In this document: one piece after another, positions 1 through 10,484 of the stretch
Layout: each line of letters begins with the position of its first letter
How positions within the stretch are numbered: position 1 is the first letter of the stretch
From: Myxococcota bacterium
GTDB lineage: Bacteria; Myxococcota_A; Bradymonadia; UBA7976; UBA1532
NCBI GenBank assembly: GCA_963169045.1
Contig: CAUJDF010000079.1
Coordinates: forward strand, 124,001 to 188,000
Direction: 5' to 3'
Length of the DNA: 64,000 nucleotides
Notes under the pieces: model-generated
The model's database searches: none
What the model was told of the DNA's origin: nothing
The model's input: only the letters and a program-made list of their open reading frames with translations
Program-made: the position numbers and the translations under genes

Positions 1-768
1 GCCGGCCATGGCCGCCGCGCAGGCGATGATGACCCAGGTGGGGATCGACAGCTCGCGGGTGGCCTGCCAGCTCTCCATGTTCAGCCAGGGCGGCGCCTCG
101 GCGGCCCGCGAGCCGTAATAGGCGAACAGCGACATCGTGACGATGCCCATCGCCTTCTGGGCGTCGTTGGAGCCGTGGGACAGCGCCATGGCGCTCGCCG
201 AGACCAGCTGGAGCTTTCGGAAGCTGCGGTTGATCTGCGTCGGGCTGCGCCGCCGCACGATCCACGTCAGCAGCACCATGAGGATGAAGCCGATGAGGAG
301 GCCGCAGATGGGCGAGATGATCAGGCCCTCGATGACCTTGATCACGCCCTTCGACTCGAAGAGCCGCGCCAGCGTGCCGCCGAAGGGCGCGTCCTCGTCG
401 AGCACGCGATGGCAGGCCACCGCGCCGACGATGCCGCCGACGAGCGCGTGCGACGAGCTCGAGGGCAGGCCGAACCACCACGTGATGAGGTTCCAGACGA
501 TGGCGCCGACGAGCGCGCCGAGCACCACCGTCTGCGTGATGGAGCCGGGATCGGCGATGTCGCCGCCGATGGTCTTCGCCACGCCGGTGCCGAGGAACGC
601 GCCGATGAAGTTGAACGCCGCCGCGAGGAACACCGCGGTGCGCGGCGGCAGCACGTTGGTCGACACCACGGTCGCGATGGCGTTCGCGGTGTCGTGGAAG
701 CCGTTGATGTAGTCGAAGGCCAGCGCCATCACGACGACGGCCACCAGCAGGACGAAAGGATCAACCAT
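1..768 (-). CDS. pit: PiT-family low-affinity inorganic phosphate transporter (C-terminus cut by window edge)
   Basis: This inner-membrane permease moves metal-phosphate coupled to cations. The 256 residues visible begin MVDPFVLLVAVVVMALAF, followed by the PiT signature DYINGFHDTANAIAT, then alternating hydrophobic helices. A second family signature, ALSHGSNDAQKAMG, lies near residues 197-210. The coding sequence runs off the left edge of the window, so the last part is missing. The ATG overlaps the stop of the upstream DUF47 gene by 8 nt, so the two are almost certainly co-translated, which is a typical pairing for this family. The pst/pho genes close by place it in phosphate homeostasis. 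The family call is firm; the exact substrate is inferred. Confidence 0.95.
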   Translation of the reverse strand, partial: MVDPFVLLVAVVVMALAFDYINGFHDTANAIATVVSTNVLPPRTAVFLAAAFNFIGAFLGTGVAKTIGGDIADPGSITQTVVLGALVGAIVWNLITWWFGLPSSSSHALVGGIVGAVACHRVLDEDAPFGGTLARLFESKGVIKVIEGLIISPICGLLIGFILMVLLTWIVRRRSPTQINRSFRKLQLVSASAMALSHGSNDAQKAMGIVTMSLFAYYGSRAAEAPPWLNMESWQATRELSIPTWVIIACAAAMAG

Positions 769-1414
769 TCTTCACGACGACGGATCGCACCAGGTCGATC
801 ACGTCCTCGGTCGTGTCGATGGCGTCCTCGAGCACGTCGAGGATCTCCTTCTCGCGGATCAGCTCGATGGGATCGGTGACGCTCGAGAACAGGCGCTCGA
901 GCTCCTTGCGGTAGCGCAGGTCGCCCTCGTTCTCGAGCGAGTTCACTTGGATGGCGATGACGTTGATCTCGCCCGACTTGCTGAAGTCGGAGAGCAGGGT
1001 GATCGCCTTGGCCACCTGGTGCGCCGCGTCGCGCGCGATGCGCACCAGGTCCTTCATCGCCGGCGTCAGCTCGGTGAGGTGATAGACGACGATGCGGCCG
1101 GCGCAGGCCTCGAGGACGTCGAGCACGTCGTCGAGCTTCGAGGTGAGCGCGTGCAGGTCTTCGCGGTCGATGGGGGTGACGAACGTCCGGTCGAGCTCCT
1201 CGTAGAGCAGGTGGGCCATGCCGTCGCCCTCGTGCTCGATCTTGCGCAAACGTTCGGCGACGGCGAGGAAGCCCGCCTTCCCCTCGGCGTCGAGCAGCTC
1301 GGCGAAGCAGTCGGCGCCGAGGACGACGTTCTTCGCGATCGAGTCGAGGTAGACGAAGAACTGGCTCTCGCGCGGCATGAGCCAGCGGACGAACCGATCC
1401 AGCAGCACGAGCAC
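761..1414 (-). CDS. DUF47/PhoU-like phosphate transport regulator
   Basis: This is a 217-residue all-helical protein of the DUF47 (TIGR00153, PhoU-related) family. These cytosolic proteins pair with PiT permeases and are thought to modulate them through metal-binding acidic motifs. Family features visible are the E-H-E-G-D motif near residue 58 (RKIEHEGDGMAH), the DREDLHALTSKLDDVLD helix, and a second acidic motif, SLENEGD, near residue 160. Its stop codon lies inside the start of the pit gene (8-nt overlap), so the two form one translational unit. The long N-terminus starts at the first ATG; an in-frame Met 12 residues later (MPRESQFF) is also possible. Confidence 0.9.
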   Translation of the reverse strand: MLVLLDRFVRWLMPRESQFFVYLDSIAKNVVLGADCFAELLDAEGKAGFLAVAERLRKIEHEGDGMAHLLYEELDRTFVTPIDREDLHALTSKLDDVLDVLEACAGRIVVYHLTELTPAMKDLVRIARDAAHQVAKAITLLSDFSKSGEINVIAIQVNSLENEGDLRYRKELERLFSSVTDPIELIREKEILDVLEDAIDTTEDVIDLVRSVVVKNG

Positions 1415-1542
1415 CTCCGGTCACGGCGTCGCGGCGGAGTCTAATCAGGGGACCGTCCGCTGTCACGGAGGACCGACGGTGAGACGTCTACCGATGGCGC
1501 GCGTTGCGATACGCTGCGCGTCCTCCGCAGGCGGAGCGTTCG

Positions 1543-1857
1543 ATGGCCTGGGTGCTCGTCTTCATCGCCGGACTGCTCGAGATCGCCTGGGCGATCGGCC
1601 TCAAGTACACCGAAGGATTCACGAAGCCGCTGCCTTCAGTCCTGACGGTCGCCGGCATGCTCGCGAGCTTCGTCCTGCTCGCGCAGGCGATGAAGACACT
1701 CCCCGTCGGCACCGGCTACGCCGTCTGGACGGGCATCGGCGCCGCCGGCACCGCGCTCGTCGGCATGTGGCTGCTCGGCGAGCCCCGCGACGCGCTGCGC
1801 CTCGTCTTCCTCGGCCTGATCGTCGTCGGGATCGTCGGCCTGAAGGCGACCGCCTGA
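1543..1857 (+). CDS. sugE: SMR-family guanidinium exporter (SugE/Gdx)
   Basis: This small multidrug-resistance-fold protein has 104 residues and four membrane helices. Its sequence closely parallels E. coli SugE ([18 protein letters not shown] near the start; [15 protein letters not shown] in helix 3). It keeps the essential membrane glutamate at position 13. SugE-type members (Gdx) are known proton-coupled guanidinium exporters. The start was chosen at ATG 1543 because GGAG sits 6 nt upstream and the protein then matches family length; an upstream in-frame codon would add 13 residues without homology. The SD is in a small perfect inverted repeat (CTCCGC-AG-GCGGAG, 1523-1536) that could limit translation. 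I looked for a guanidine riboswitch in the leader and could not recognise one. Confidence 0.93.
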   Translation: MAWVLVFIAGLLEIAWAIGLKYTEGFTKPLPSVLTVAGMLASFVLLAQAMKTLPVGTGYAVWTGIGAAGTALVGMWLLGEPRDALRLVFLGLIVVGIVGLKATA

Positions 1858-2016
1858 CAGCGGCGGGCGTTCAAGTGGACGATGGATCGCGCCGGACGGC
1901 GAGGCGAGAGCGAGGCGCGGCCCCGAAGGCAGGGCCGTAGTCCTGTCGAGGGGCCGGAACGAAGCGCTCGCCTTGCCGGACAAGCGAGGCGTCGTCCACT
2001 TGGATGGCCGCCGCTG
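1858..2016. repeat. 159-bp nested palindrome filling the sugE-phoU gap
   Basis: The intergenic DNA between the convergent genes sugE and phoU is one long imperfect palindrome. Outer arms are CAGCGGCGG (1858-1866) with CCGCCGCTG (2008-2016). Next, five symmetrical unpaired bases on each side precede CAAGTGGACGA (1872-1882) with TCGTCCACTTG (1992-2002). Further inward are imperfect arms around GGCGAGGCGAG/CTCGCCTTGCC, then CGGCCCC/GGGGCCG, and a central GGCAGG/CCTGTC hairpin. A transcript from either side could fold into one long branched hairpin. It may be a bidirectional terminator or a miniature inverted-repeat element. No T-run is present and no target duplication was identified. Confidence 0.7.
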
Positions 2017-2030
2017 TGAGGCGAGCGGCC

Positions 2031-2726
2031 TCAGCGCTTGCCCCGGTGGCGCACGTCAGTCCCGTCGACGAAGAAGATCACCTCTTCGGCGAGGTTGGTG
2101 GCGTGATCGGCGATGCGCTCGAGGAACTTGGCGGCGGCCTGCACCAGGATGCCGGCGTCGATCGTCGTGCGGTGGCCGCGCATCTCGGCGAGCAGGTCGC
2201 GGAAGAGGCCGTGGTACAGGTCGTCGACCTCGTCGTCGCGCTCGAGCACCGCGCGCGCTCGCGCGGCGTCGCGGCGCACGAACGCGTCGATCGCCTCGCG
2301 CACCATCGCGCCGGCCAGCTCGGCGATGCGCTCCATGTCGGGGTGCGGCGGGGGTGGCGCGTCCATGTCGGCGAGCGCGAGCGCCCGGTGCGCGACGCTC
2401 ACCGCCAGGTCGGCGATGCGCTCGAGGTCGGTGACCATCTTCAGCGCCAGCGTCACGAAGCGGAGGTCGCCGGCCATCGGCTGGCGCCGTGCGAGGATCT
2501 GCAGGCAGAGCGCGTCGGCCTCGACCTCGGCGCGGTTCACCTGCGGGTCGACGTCGATCGTGCGCCGGGCCAGCGCCGTGTCGCGCGTCATGTAGGCGCG
2601 CACGGCGTCGGCGATCATGGACTCGACGACGCCGGCCATGCGGAGCAGGCGCTCGCGGAGCTCACCGAGCTCCCGCTCGTAGTCGCGGTCGATGTGCCTC
2701 TTGTTCGGCCCGTGCACGCTGCTCAC
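2031..2726 (-). CDS. phoU: PhoU, phosphate signalling protein
   Basis: PhoU is a cytosolic helical protein that links Pst transporter activity to PhoR, keeping the Pho regulon off when phosphate is plentiful. The 231-residue product has the two tandem three-helix PhoU repeats (residues about 15-115 and 120-220), with family motifs near [25 protein letters not shown] and [24 protein letters not shown], each carrying the E-R-I-x-D metal-binding pattern. The GTG start overlaps the pstB stop by 4 nt (GTGA); a second GTG three codons on is an alternative. Last gene of the pst operon, facing sugE across the palindrome. Confidence 0.95.
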   Translation of the reverse strand: MSSVHGPNKRHIDRDYERELGELRERLLRMAGVVESMIADAVRAYMTRDTALARRTIDVDPQVNRAEVEADALCLQILARRQPMAGDLRFVTLALKMVTDLERIADLAVSVAHRALALADMDAPPPPHPDMERIAELAGAMVREAIDAFVRRDAARARAVLERDDEVDDLYHGLFRDLLAEMRGHRTTIDAGILVQAAAKFLERIADHATNLAEEVIFFVDGTDVRHRGKR

Positions 2727-3496
2727 CCGAACCGGCCGGTGATGTAGTCCTCGGTGCGCGGGTCCCCGGGCGCCGTGAAGAGGTCGGAGGTCGGTCCGAA
2801 CTCGACCAGGTCGCCGGCGAGCAGGAACGCCGTCAGACTTGAGACGCGCGCGGCCTGCTGCATGTTGTGCGTCACGATCACGATCGTGTACCGCTCCCGC
2901 AGCGCGCCGAGGAGGTCTTCGATGCGGGCGGTGGCGACCGGATCGAGGGCCGAGCAGGGCTCGTCGAGCAGGAGCACCTCGGGATCGACCGCCAGCGAGC
3001 GCGCGATGCACAGTCGCTGCTGCTGACCGCCCGACAGGCTCGTGCCGGGGTCGTCCAGGCGGTCCTTCACCTCGTCCCAGAGCGCGGCCTGCTCGAGCGC
3101 CTTCTGCACGATCCGCTCGGTCTCGCCGCGCGGGACGCGGCCGGTCAGGCGCAGCCCCGACAGCACGTTGTCGCGGATCGACATCGTGGGGAAGGGGTTC
3201 GGCTTCTGGAACACCATGCCCACGCGCCGGCGGAGCATCACCGGGTCCACCTCGTCGCCGTACACGTCGCTGCCGTCGAGGCGCAGCGTCCCGCGGACCC
3301 ACGCCGAGGGGACGAGCTCGTGCATGCGGTTCAGGCACCGGATGAGCGTCGACTTGCCGCAGCCGGAGGGGCCGATCACCGCGGTCACCTTGCGCGCGGG
3401 GATGTTCAGCGAGACCCCGTGCAGGACCTCCTTGTCGCCGAAGCCGGCGACGAGGCCCTGCACGCCGAAGGCGGTGATCTCGGGGGGTGACTTCAA
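2723..3496 (-). CDS. pstB: PstB, phosphate ABC transporter ATPase
   Basis: PstB is the ATP-hydrolysing subunit of the high-affinity phosphate importer and binds the cytoplasmic face of PstCA. The 257-residue protein shows a Walker A motif GPSGCGKST near residue 42, the PstB-typical [17 protein letters not shown]-loop region, the ABC signature LSGGQQQR near residue 152, Walker B LLLDEP and the switch histidine in VTHNMQQA. Length and motifs are normal for the family. Start and stop overlap pstA and phoU by 4 nt each, implying translational coupling. Confidence 0.97.
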   Translation of the reverse strand: MKSPPEITAFGVQGLVAGFGDKEVLHGVSLNIPARKVTAVIGPSGCGKSTLIRCLNRMHELVPSAWVRGTLRLDGSDVYGDEVDPVMLRRRVGMVFQKPNPFPTMSIRDNVLSGLRLTGRVPRGETERIVQKALEQAALWDEVKDRLDDPGTSLSGGQQQRLCIARSLAVDPEVLLLDEPCSALDPVATARIEDLLGALRERYTIVIVTHNMQQAARVSSLTAFLLAGDLVEFGPTSDLFTAPGDPRTEDYITGRFG

Positions 3497-4337
3497 AGAC
3501 GCGTCCTCCGCTCGAGGCGATGTCGAAGCAGCACGGCCGCCGCGTTGAACACGAGCAGCGTCGCCAAGAGCACCACGATGCCCGCGGCGGCGTTCTCGGC
3601 GAAGGCGGCCTGCGGGCGGGAGATCCAGTTGAAGATCTGGATCGGCAGCGCGGTGAACGGCGACGTCGGATCCGTCGGCAGGAACGCCATGTACGTCAGC
3701 GCGCCGATGACCACGAGCGGCGCCGTCTCGCCGATGGCACGCGAGAGGGCCAGGATCGAGCCGGTGAGGATGCCGGGCAGCGCCATCGGCAGCACGACGC
3801 CGCGGATGGTCTGCCAGCGGGTGGCGCCGAGGGCCAGGCCCGCCTCGCGCATGGCGTCCGGCACGGTGCGCAGCGCCTCGCGCGCGGCGGTGATCACGAC
3901 CGGCAGGATGAGCAGGGCCAGCGTGCAGGCGCCGGCGAGCACGCTGCGCCCCATGCCGAGCGTGCGGACGAAGACGGCGAGGCCGAGCAGGCCGTAGACG
4001 ACCGAGGGCACCGCCGCGAGGTTCGAGATGTTCACCTCGATGAGCGTGGCGAGGCGGCGGCGGCCGCCGTACTCCTCGAGGTAGAGCGCGGCGCCGACGC
4101 CGATCGGCAGCGCCAGCAGCGCGGTCAGCAGCAGCAGCCAGGCGGTGCCGACGAGCGCGGGCAGGATGCCGGCGTCCGAGGCCCTGCGCGACGGGAAGCC
4201 GCCGAGGAAGTCCCAGTCGAGGCGGCGCAGGCCGTCGACGAGCACGTCCCCGAGCAGCACGACCAGCAGCGCCAGCGGCAGCAGGACGGCGGCGAGGCAG
4301 AGCCCCTCGAAGGCGCGCTCGGCGAGGCGGCGGCGCG

Positions 4338-4341
<4 letters not shown>
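3493..4341 (-). CDS. pstA: PstA, phosphate ABC transporter permease
   Basis: PstA is one of two inner-membrane permease subunits of the phosphate importer. The 282-residue protein has about six hydrophobic segments and the binding-protein-dependent transport (MetI-like) fold. The EAA-type coupling loop is visible as [21 protein letters not shown] near residues 162-182, followed by [16 protein letters not shown], which is characteristic of PstA/PstC. It overlaps pstC upstream and pstB downstream by 4 nt each. Confidence 0.96.
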
Positions 4342-5272
<931 letters not shown>

Positions 5273-5276
<4 letters not shown>

Positions 5277-6271
5277 TCGCGCTCCAGGAGCTTCTCGACG
5301 GTGACCCCCACCTGGGATCCCGCGCCGCCGAACACGGAGCCGGGCTCGCGCGCCCCGAAGCGCTGCCTCGCCAGCGCGTAGGCGCGGTCGGGGAGCGGCA
5401 CGTAGCCGACCTCGGCGGCGAGGCTCCCCGCGTGGCCCAGGTAGAAATCGACGAAGCGCGTCACCTCGTCCCGCTCCGCGGCGGCCTTGCTCACATAGAT
5501 GAAGATCGGGCGGGAGAGCGGCTGGTAGGTGCCATCGACGATGGTCTGTTCGCTCGGTGTGATCGCGACGCCGTCGCCGGGATCCACGGGGACGAGCTTC
5601 AGCTTGTCCCGGTTCTCGGCGTAGTAGGCGAACCCGAAGAAGCCCAGCGCGCCGGGGTCCGTGGAGACGCCCTGGACGAGGACGTTGTCGTCCTCGCTCG
5701 AGGTGTAGTCACCGCGGCTCGCGTGCTCCCGCCCGACGACCGCCTTGGTGAAGTAGTCGTAGGTGCCCGAGTCGACGCCGGCGCCGAACAGATGGATCTC
5801 ACGGTCGGGCCAGTCGGGGCGGACGTCGCTCCACTTGCGGACTTTGTCCTGCGCCTCGGGCGCCCAGAGGATCGCGAGCTCGGCGATCGTGATCGTGTCG
5901 ACCCAGTCGTTGTCCTTGTTCACCACGATGGCGATGCCGTCGTAGGCCACTGGCAGTTCGATGAATTCAATCGACTTTTCGCCGCAGGCCTTCACCTCCG
6001 AGGGCTTGATCGGCCGCGAGGCGCCGGCGACGGCGACCTCGCCGCGGCAGAACTTCTCGAAGCCGCCGCCGGTGCCGGAGACGCCGATCGTGACCCGGGC
6101 GCCGCCTCCCTTCTGCGACTCCTCGGCCTGGAACTCCTCGGCGACGGCCTCGCTGATGGGGAAGACCGTGCTCGAGCCGTCGATGGCGACGGGGGCGCCG
6201 TCCGGTGCCTTCCGGCCGCAGCCGGCCAGCGCGATCACGGCGGCGATGGCGAAGCGCCGTGTGTTCGTCAT
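5273..6271 (-). CDS. pstS: PstS, periplasmic phosphate-binding lipoprotein
   Basis: PstS is the solute receptor that delivers phosphate to PstCA. The 332-residue precursor starts [18 protein letters not shown], a lipoprotein signal with cleavage before Cys18, so the receptor is likely membrane-anchored rather than free. Phosphate-cradle segments are visible: [18 protein letters not shown] near residue 30, [16 protein letters not shown] near 64 and [15 protein letters not shown] near 165. The start at 6271 was chosen for its lipobox distance and the GAGGAG ribosome site about 7 nt upstream. First gene of the pst operon, preceded by a Pho-box promoter. Confidence 0.96.
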
Positions 6272-6293
6272 CTGTCGCTCCTCTCGCCGACGA

Positions 6294-6327
6294 GTTCTAC
6301 CCACGGTCGGTGACAGGGACGTGACGG
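6294..6327 (-). promoter_or_regulatory. Pho box and -10 element of pstS
   Basis: On the minus strand two 7-bp direct repeats, CCGTCAC and CTGTCAC, are separated by 4 nt (GTCC) at 6327-6310. This is the PhoB-site architecture (consensus CTGTCAT-N4-CTGTCAT). Exactly 10 nt downstream is TAGAAC (6299-6294), a plausible -10, matching the known replacement of the -35 by a Pho box. It lies 39 nt before the pstS ATG. The same arrangement precedes phoB. Confidence 0.8.
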
Positions 6328-6410
6328 GGAGGCAAATCCCTGGCGGCAGGCATCGCGATTCCCGTTGGCATGCGCACCGCGCTGGGCCAGGATGGCCGCG
6401 CGAGGTTGCC

Positions 6411-9377
6411 ATGCGTCACCTGAGCCCCCTGTTGATCGCCCTGATCTGCTGCGCCTGCGCCCCCGACGACGGCGACGGGCTGCCCCTCGGTCAGGCGCGC
6501 CGGGGCCTCGTGCTCGAGGTGCCCGGCGCCTTCGACACGCTGAGCGAGGCGGTGCGCGCGGCGCGGCCCGGCGACACCATCCGCGTCGGCCCCGGCGACT
6601 TCGGCGCCGACGTGACGATCGAGGTGGCCGATCTGACCATCGAGGGGCCGGGCCCCGACCGTGCGAGCCTGCGCCGCACGATCAACGTGCGCGCCGCCGG
6701 CTTCACCCTGCGCGATCTGGCGCTGCGGGCCGACGGCGCCCCCTTCGGGCTGCACCTGAACGGGCACGGGGCCACGCTGACCGCGCGCAACGTGGTGGTG
6801 ACCGGCTACCACATGGGCGTGCTCGCCACCGACGCCGCGATCGACGTCGAGGGCGTGGTCGCCGAGGGCAACCGCTACGGTTTCTACTTGACGAACGCCC
6901 AGGGGCGCATCGCCAACGCCACCGTGGTCAACAACACGCACGGCGGCATCGTGACGCGCTCCGGCGGCCGCATCACCGTCGAGCACGCCACCATCGTCGG
7001 CAACGGCTTCTCGGGGACGGGCGACACGGCGGGCGGCCTGGCGCTCGGGCCCGACGGCGCCGAGGTGGTGCGCAACAACATCGTCGTCGGCAACAAGGAC
7101 GGCGTGCGCTGCGCCCGCTGCGCCAGCGCGCTGCGGCGCAACGACGTGTGGGGCAACACCACCAACTACGCCGGCAACGACCGGCGCGGGCAGGACGACC
7201 TCTCGATCGATCCGCGCTTCGTCGATCCCGCGCAGCGCGACTTCCGGCTTCGCGCCGGCTCGCCTTGTCTCGACGCCGGGCTCGCCGGCGGTCCCGCCGC
7301 CGACGCCGTCGGCGCGCCGCGGCCCGCCGGCGCCGCGCCCGACCTCGGCGCCTTCGAGTACCAGCCCCCGGCGGCGCGCGTCCTCGTCAACGAGGTGATG
7401 GCCAACCCCGTCGACGAGGCCTCCGGCGAGTTCGTCGAGCTCTTCAACGCCGGCGACGCGCCGGTCGACCTCGCCGGCTACCGCCTGGACGACGGCGACG
7501 CGGTGGACGTGCTCCTGGCGTTCGGCGGCGGCCCGACGGTGCTGGCGCCGGGCGGTTACGCGGTGGTGCTCGACCGCGACGCCGGCGCGGGCGTCCCGCT
7601 GCCGCCGGGCACCGTCCGGCTCACCGTGGGCGACGCCCGCCTCGGCAACGCGCTGGCCGTCGGCGATCCCGTCTCGCTGCTCGCGCCCGCCGGCGGCGTC
7701 GTCTCCGCCTACGACGCGCCCTTCGATCCCGGCAACGGCGTGTCGGCCGAGCGCCACGGCGAGCGCTTCGTGCCCTCGCCGTGCGGCGCCTCGCCGGGCG
7801 CCCGCAACTGCGCAGAGGCGCCGCCGCCCGCGCCCGCGGCCGCGCTGCTCATCACCGAGGTGATGGCCAACCCGCTCGACGAGGGGACCGGCGAGTACGT
7901 GGAGCTCCTCAACCTCGCCGAGCGGCCCGTCGACCTGGCGGGGTTCACGCTCTCCGACGGCGACGCCGACGACGTGATCGAGGGCTTCCGCGGCGGCCCG
8001 ACGGTGGTGCCCGGCGGCGGCGGCTTCGCGCTCGTCGTCGATCGGGACTACGACGGCGCCTACGACGTCCCCGAGGGGGTGGTGCTGCTCACGACCGCCG
8101 GCGACGCGCGTCTCGGCAACAGCCTCGCCACGAGCGATCCGGTCACGATCCGCGACCGCGCCGGCGCGCTGGTCGGCTCGTTCTCCCACCCGTTCGACCC
8201 GGGCAACGGCCGCTCGGCGGAGCTCGTCGCGCTCGACGCCGGCGACCGCGACGGCAGCTGGGTCGGCTCGCCGTGCGGCGCGTCGCCGGGCGCCGACAAC
8301 TGCGCGTGGGAGGCCGGCCCCGAGCCGCCGCCGTCGCTGCGCCTCTCCGAGGTGATGGCCAACCCCGCCAACGAGGACACCGGCGAGTTCGTGGAGATCG
8401 AGAATACCGGCGCCCTCCCGGTGGACGCGGCCGGGCTGCAGCTCTCCGACGGCGACGCGGTCGACGTGCTGCGCGCCTTCGCGCCCGGGGGCCCGACGGT
8501 GATCCCGCCCGGCGGCTTCGCGGTGGTGCTCGACCCGGAGTACCGCGGCGAGTACGCGCTGCCGGCCCATGCCATCCTGCTGCGCCCCGCCGACACCACG
8601 CTGGGATCGGGCCTCGCCACGAGCGATCCGGTCGAGATCCGGGCCGCCGACGGCACCGTCGTGGATGCCTTCCCGCGGCCGTTCGACCCCGGCAGCGGCC
8701 ACTCCGCCGAGCGCGCCGCCGACGGCCGCTGGGTCACCTCGCCCTGCTTCCGCTCGCCGGGCTGGGGCAACTGCGTCGACCGGCCGCTTTCCTCCGATCC
8801 GCGCTCCTGCGAAGACGACGCCGACTGCCCGCTCGACCTGCGCTGCATCGGCGTGCCGGCCGGCGCGCGCTTCGGTCGCTGCGCCGACCTCGACGCGCGG
8901 CCCGGGGAGGGGGACGCCTGCGCGGCGTCCGGCGACTGCGGCGCCGACCTGGTCTGCGCCGGCCTCACGGTCTTCCCCGAGGACGCCTTCTGCCTCGCGG
9001 CGTACCACCACGGCACGTACTCGTCGATCCCGCACGCGGCCATCCCCGACGGCGGCATGGCCGGCGCGACCGACACGCAGCGCGTCTACGGGCTCGCCAC
9101 CGTGCCGATCGACGTGCAGGTGCGGCTCGACATCACCCACCCGGCGCCCGCGCAGCTCCTCGTCACGCTCGAGAGCCCCACCGGCGGCAGCGCCGTCGTG
9201 TTCGACGGCGCGCGCGACGCGCCCGAGCGCCTCCGCGCGCTCCTCCCCGCCGGGCCCGGCATCGCCCGCGACGAGGCGGTCAACGGCGACTGGACGCTGC
9301 GCGTCGTGGACCGCGCCGCCGGCGGCACCGGCGTCCTGCACGCCTGGGTGCTGAACCTCATCGGCAACTGGGACTGA
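6411..9377 (+). CDS. Exported right-handed beta-helix / triple lamin-tail / P-domain protein
   Basis: This 988-residue exported protein is divergent from pstS. The N-terminus [16 protein letters not shown] is a lipoprotein-type signal. Residues about 30-300 form a parallel right-handed beta-helix (pectate-lyase/NosD-like) rich in short Asn/Gly turns. Three lamin-tail domains follow, starting near residues 322, 479 and 643; each opens with EVMANP and contains a GE(F/Y)VE motif and a F(D)PG(N/S)G block. A short Cys-rich linker precedes a C-terminal proprotein-convertase P-type beta-sandwich (about 864-988, ending [13 protein letters not shown]). No catalytic domain was recognised, so an adhesive or scaffolding surface role is inferred. 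Upstream in-frame codons exist, but only ATG 6411 gives a signal peptide. Confidence 0.85.
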   Translation: MRHLSPLLIALICCACAPDDGDGLPLGQARRGLVLEVPGAFDTLSEAVRAARPGDTIRVGPGDFGADVTIEVADLTIEGPGPDRASLRRTINVRAAGFTLRDLALRADGAPFGLHLNGHGATLTARNVVVTGYHMGVLATDAAIDVEGVVAEGNRYGFYLTNAQGRIANATVVNNTHGGIVTRSGGRITVEHATIVGNGFSGTGDTAGGLALGPDGAEVVRNNIVVGNKDGVRCARCASALRRNDVWGNTTNYAGNDRRGQDDLSIDPRFVDPAQRDFRLRAGSPCLDAGLAGGPAADAVGAPRPAGAAPDLGAFEYQPPAARVLVNEVMANPVDEASGEFVELFNAGDAPVDLAGYRLDDGDAVDVLLAFGGGPTVLAPGGYAVVLDRDAGAGVPLPPGTVRLTVGDARLGNALAVGDPVSLLAPAGGVVSAYDAPFDPGNGVSAERHGERFVPSPCGASPGARNCAEAPPPAPAAALLITEVMANPLDEGTGEYVELLNLAERPVDLAGFTLSDGDADDVIEGFRGGPTVVPGGGGFALVVDRDYDGAYDVPEGVVLLTTAGDARLGNSLATSDPVTIRDRAGALVGSFSHPFDPGNGRSAELVALDAGDRDGSWVGSPCGASPGADNCAWEAGPEPPPSLRLSEVMANPANEDTGEFVEIENTGALPVDAAGLQLSDGDAVDVLRAFAPGGPTVIPPGGFAVVLDPEYRGEYALPAHAILLRPADTTLGSGLATSDPVEIRAADGTVVDAFPRPFDPGSGHSAERAADGRWVTSPCFRSPGWGNCVDRPLSSDPRSCEDDADCPLDLRCIGVPAGARFGRCADLDARPGEGDACAASGDCGADLVCAGLTVFPEDAFCLAAYHHGTYSSIPHAAIPDGGMAGATDTQRVYGLATVPIDVQVRLDITHPAPAQLLVTLESPTGGSAVVFDGARDAPERLRALLPAGPGIARDEAVNGDWTLRVVDRAAGGTGVLHAWVLNLIGNWD

Positions 9378-9381
9378 ACCC

Positions 9382-10467
9382 TCAGAACATGAAGGTCACC
9401 TGGGTGCGCACGCGGACGTCGTGGAGGTCGCCCTCGGGCGACTCCCGCTGCACGACGCCGGCGTCCGTCTGCCACTTCGCCTGGTGGTCGTGGAAGAGGA
9501 AGCCGAGGCCGCCGAGCACCTCGCGCTCGTCGTTGTCGTCGCCGGTGGGCGCCACGAGGGCGAAGCGCGCGGCGGGCATCGTGCTGCCGAACAGATAGCT
9601 CACGTCGACGCGCGCGCCGATGGCATCCCGCTCGATGTCCTCGAAGGGATGGCCCCTGGCGACCGAGCGCGTGAGGAACTCCGCGTCGATCGAGAAGTGC
9701 TGCACCTTGACGACGCCGTCGATCGCGGCGCGCAGCCCCGACTGCTCGTCGTCGTCGATGTCGAAGTCGGCGATGGCGCTCGCGCCGACGGCGAAGCGCA
9801 GGGGGCCGCCCTTGAGGTCGCCCTGCGAGTAGGCGTCGATGCCGCCGTGGTTGTAGGCGGCCCGCGCGACGACGGCGGGGCGCAGCTTGTCGGGCACGTT
9901 GCTCGTGCTGCCCGCCGGCGGCGTCTCGCCGGTGCCGTTGAAGACCGCGACCACCCACTCGAACGGCGGCGCCTTCTCGTAGCGGTTGCCGACGGCGACG
10001 CCCACGTCGCGTCCGGCCCCGAACGCCTTGTCGGTGATGGCGCGGTCGACGAGCACGAGCTCGCCGGCGGACGTCAGCTGGTGGCGCGTGAACGGGCGCT
10101 TGAACTGGCCGGCGCGCAGCCACAGCGCGTCGGGCGCCATGCCGTAGTCGACGACGAAGTCCTTGAGCGAGGCGTGGCCCCGGTCCCAGGCCAGCTGGAC
10201 CTTGTAGAGCAGGTGCTCGTCCCAGGCGCGGCCGCCGAGCTTCAGGCGCCCGCGGGCGATCTGGAACGCCGTCTTCGACGAGGCGTCGTCGCCCTCGTCG
10301 ATGCGCTCCCACCCGTACCGGAACTGGAACTGCGCGCCGATCTTCAGCTCGAACCGCCCGTCGGGGCTGCGCAGGAAGAAGCCCTTGTCGTAGCCGGCGA
10401 CCGGCCCCGGCGGCGCGCTCTGGGCGGCGGCCGGCGCGAGGGCGAGGGCGAGGACGAACGAACGCAT
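9382..10467 (-). CDS. Phosphate-selective porin O/P-type outer-membrane protein
   Basis: This 361-residue outer-membrane beta-barrel belongs to the OprO/OprP family, whose members let phosphate or polyphosphate cross the outer membrane. It has a Sec signal (MRSFVLALALAPAAAQSA), a periplasmic-side start with GKF-like barrel opening (DGRFELKIGAQFQFRYGW), the family strand pair FQIARGRLKLGG and LWLRAGQFKRPFTRHQLTS, and a C-terminal Phe (QVTFMF) typical of barrel proteins. It lies downstream of phoR on the same strand. ATG 10467 has a good AAAGG site; a GTG at 10488 overlapping the phoR stop would add seven residues ahead of the signal and is less likely. Confidence 0.88.
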   Translation of the reverse strand: MRSFVLALALAPAAAQSAPPGPVAGYDKGFFLRSPDGRFELKIGAQFQFRYGWERIDEGDDASSKTAFQIARGRLKLGGRAWDEHLLYKVQLAWDRGHASLKDFVVDYGMAPDALWLRAGQFKRPFTRHQLTSAGELVLVDRAITDKAFGAGRDVGVAVGNRYEKAPPFEWVVAVFNGTGETPPAGSTSNVPDKLRPAVVARAAYNHGGIDAYSQGDLKGGPLRFAVGASAIADFDIDDDEQSGLRAAIDGVVKVQHFSIDAEFLTRSVARGHPFEDIERDAIGARVDVSYLFGSTMPAARFALVAPTGDDNDEREVLGGLGFLFHDHQAKWQTDAGVVQRESPEGDLHDVRVRTQVTFMF

Positions 10468-10484
10468 GGAATCCCTTTCGGTGG

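Noticed and set aside
1415-1500. Pho box before the DUF47-pit pair
   Set aside because: No pair of GTCAC-type repeats with 11-nt phase was found on the minus strand; partial matches only.
1415-1542. Possible guanidine riboswitch before sugE
   Set aside because: None of the guanidine-I, -II or -III core motifs could be recognised in the 128-nt leader; only a small hairpin over the ribosome site was found.
6297-9341. A 1014-codon minus-strand frame opposite the lamin-tail protein
   Set aside because: Composition is Arg/Gly/Val/Ala shadow text with no recognisable motif, while the plus strand has clear domains.
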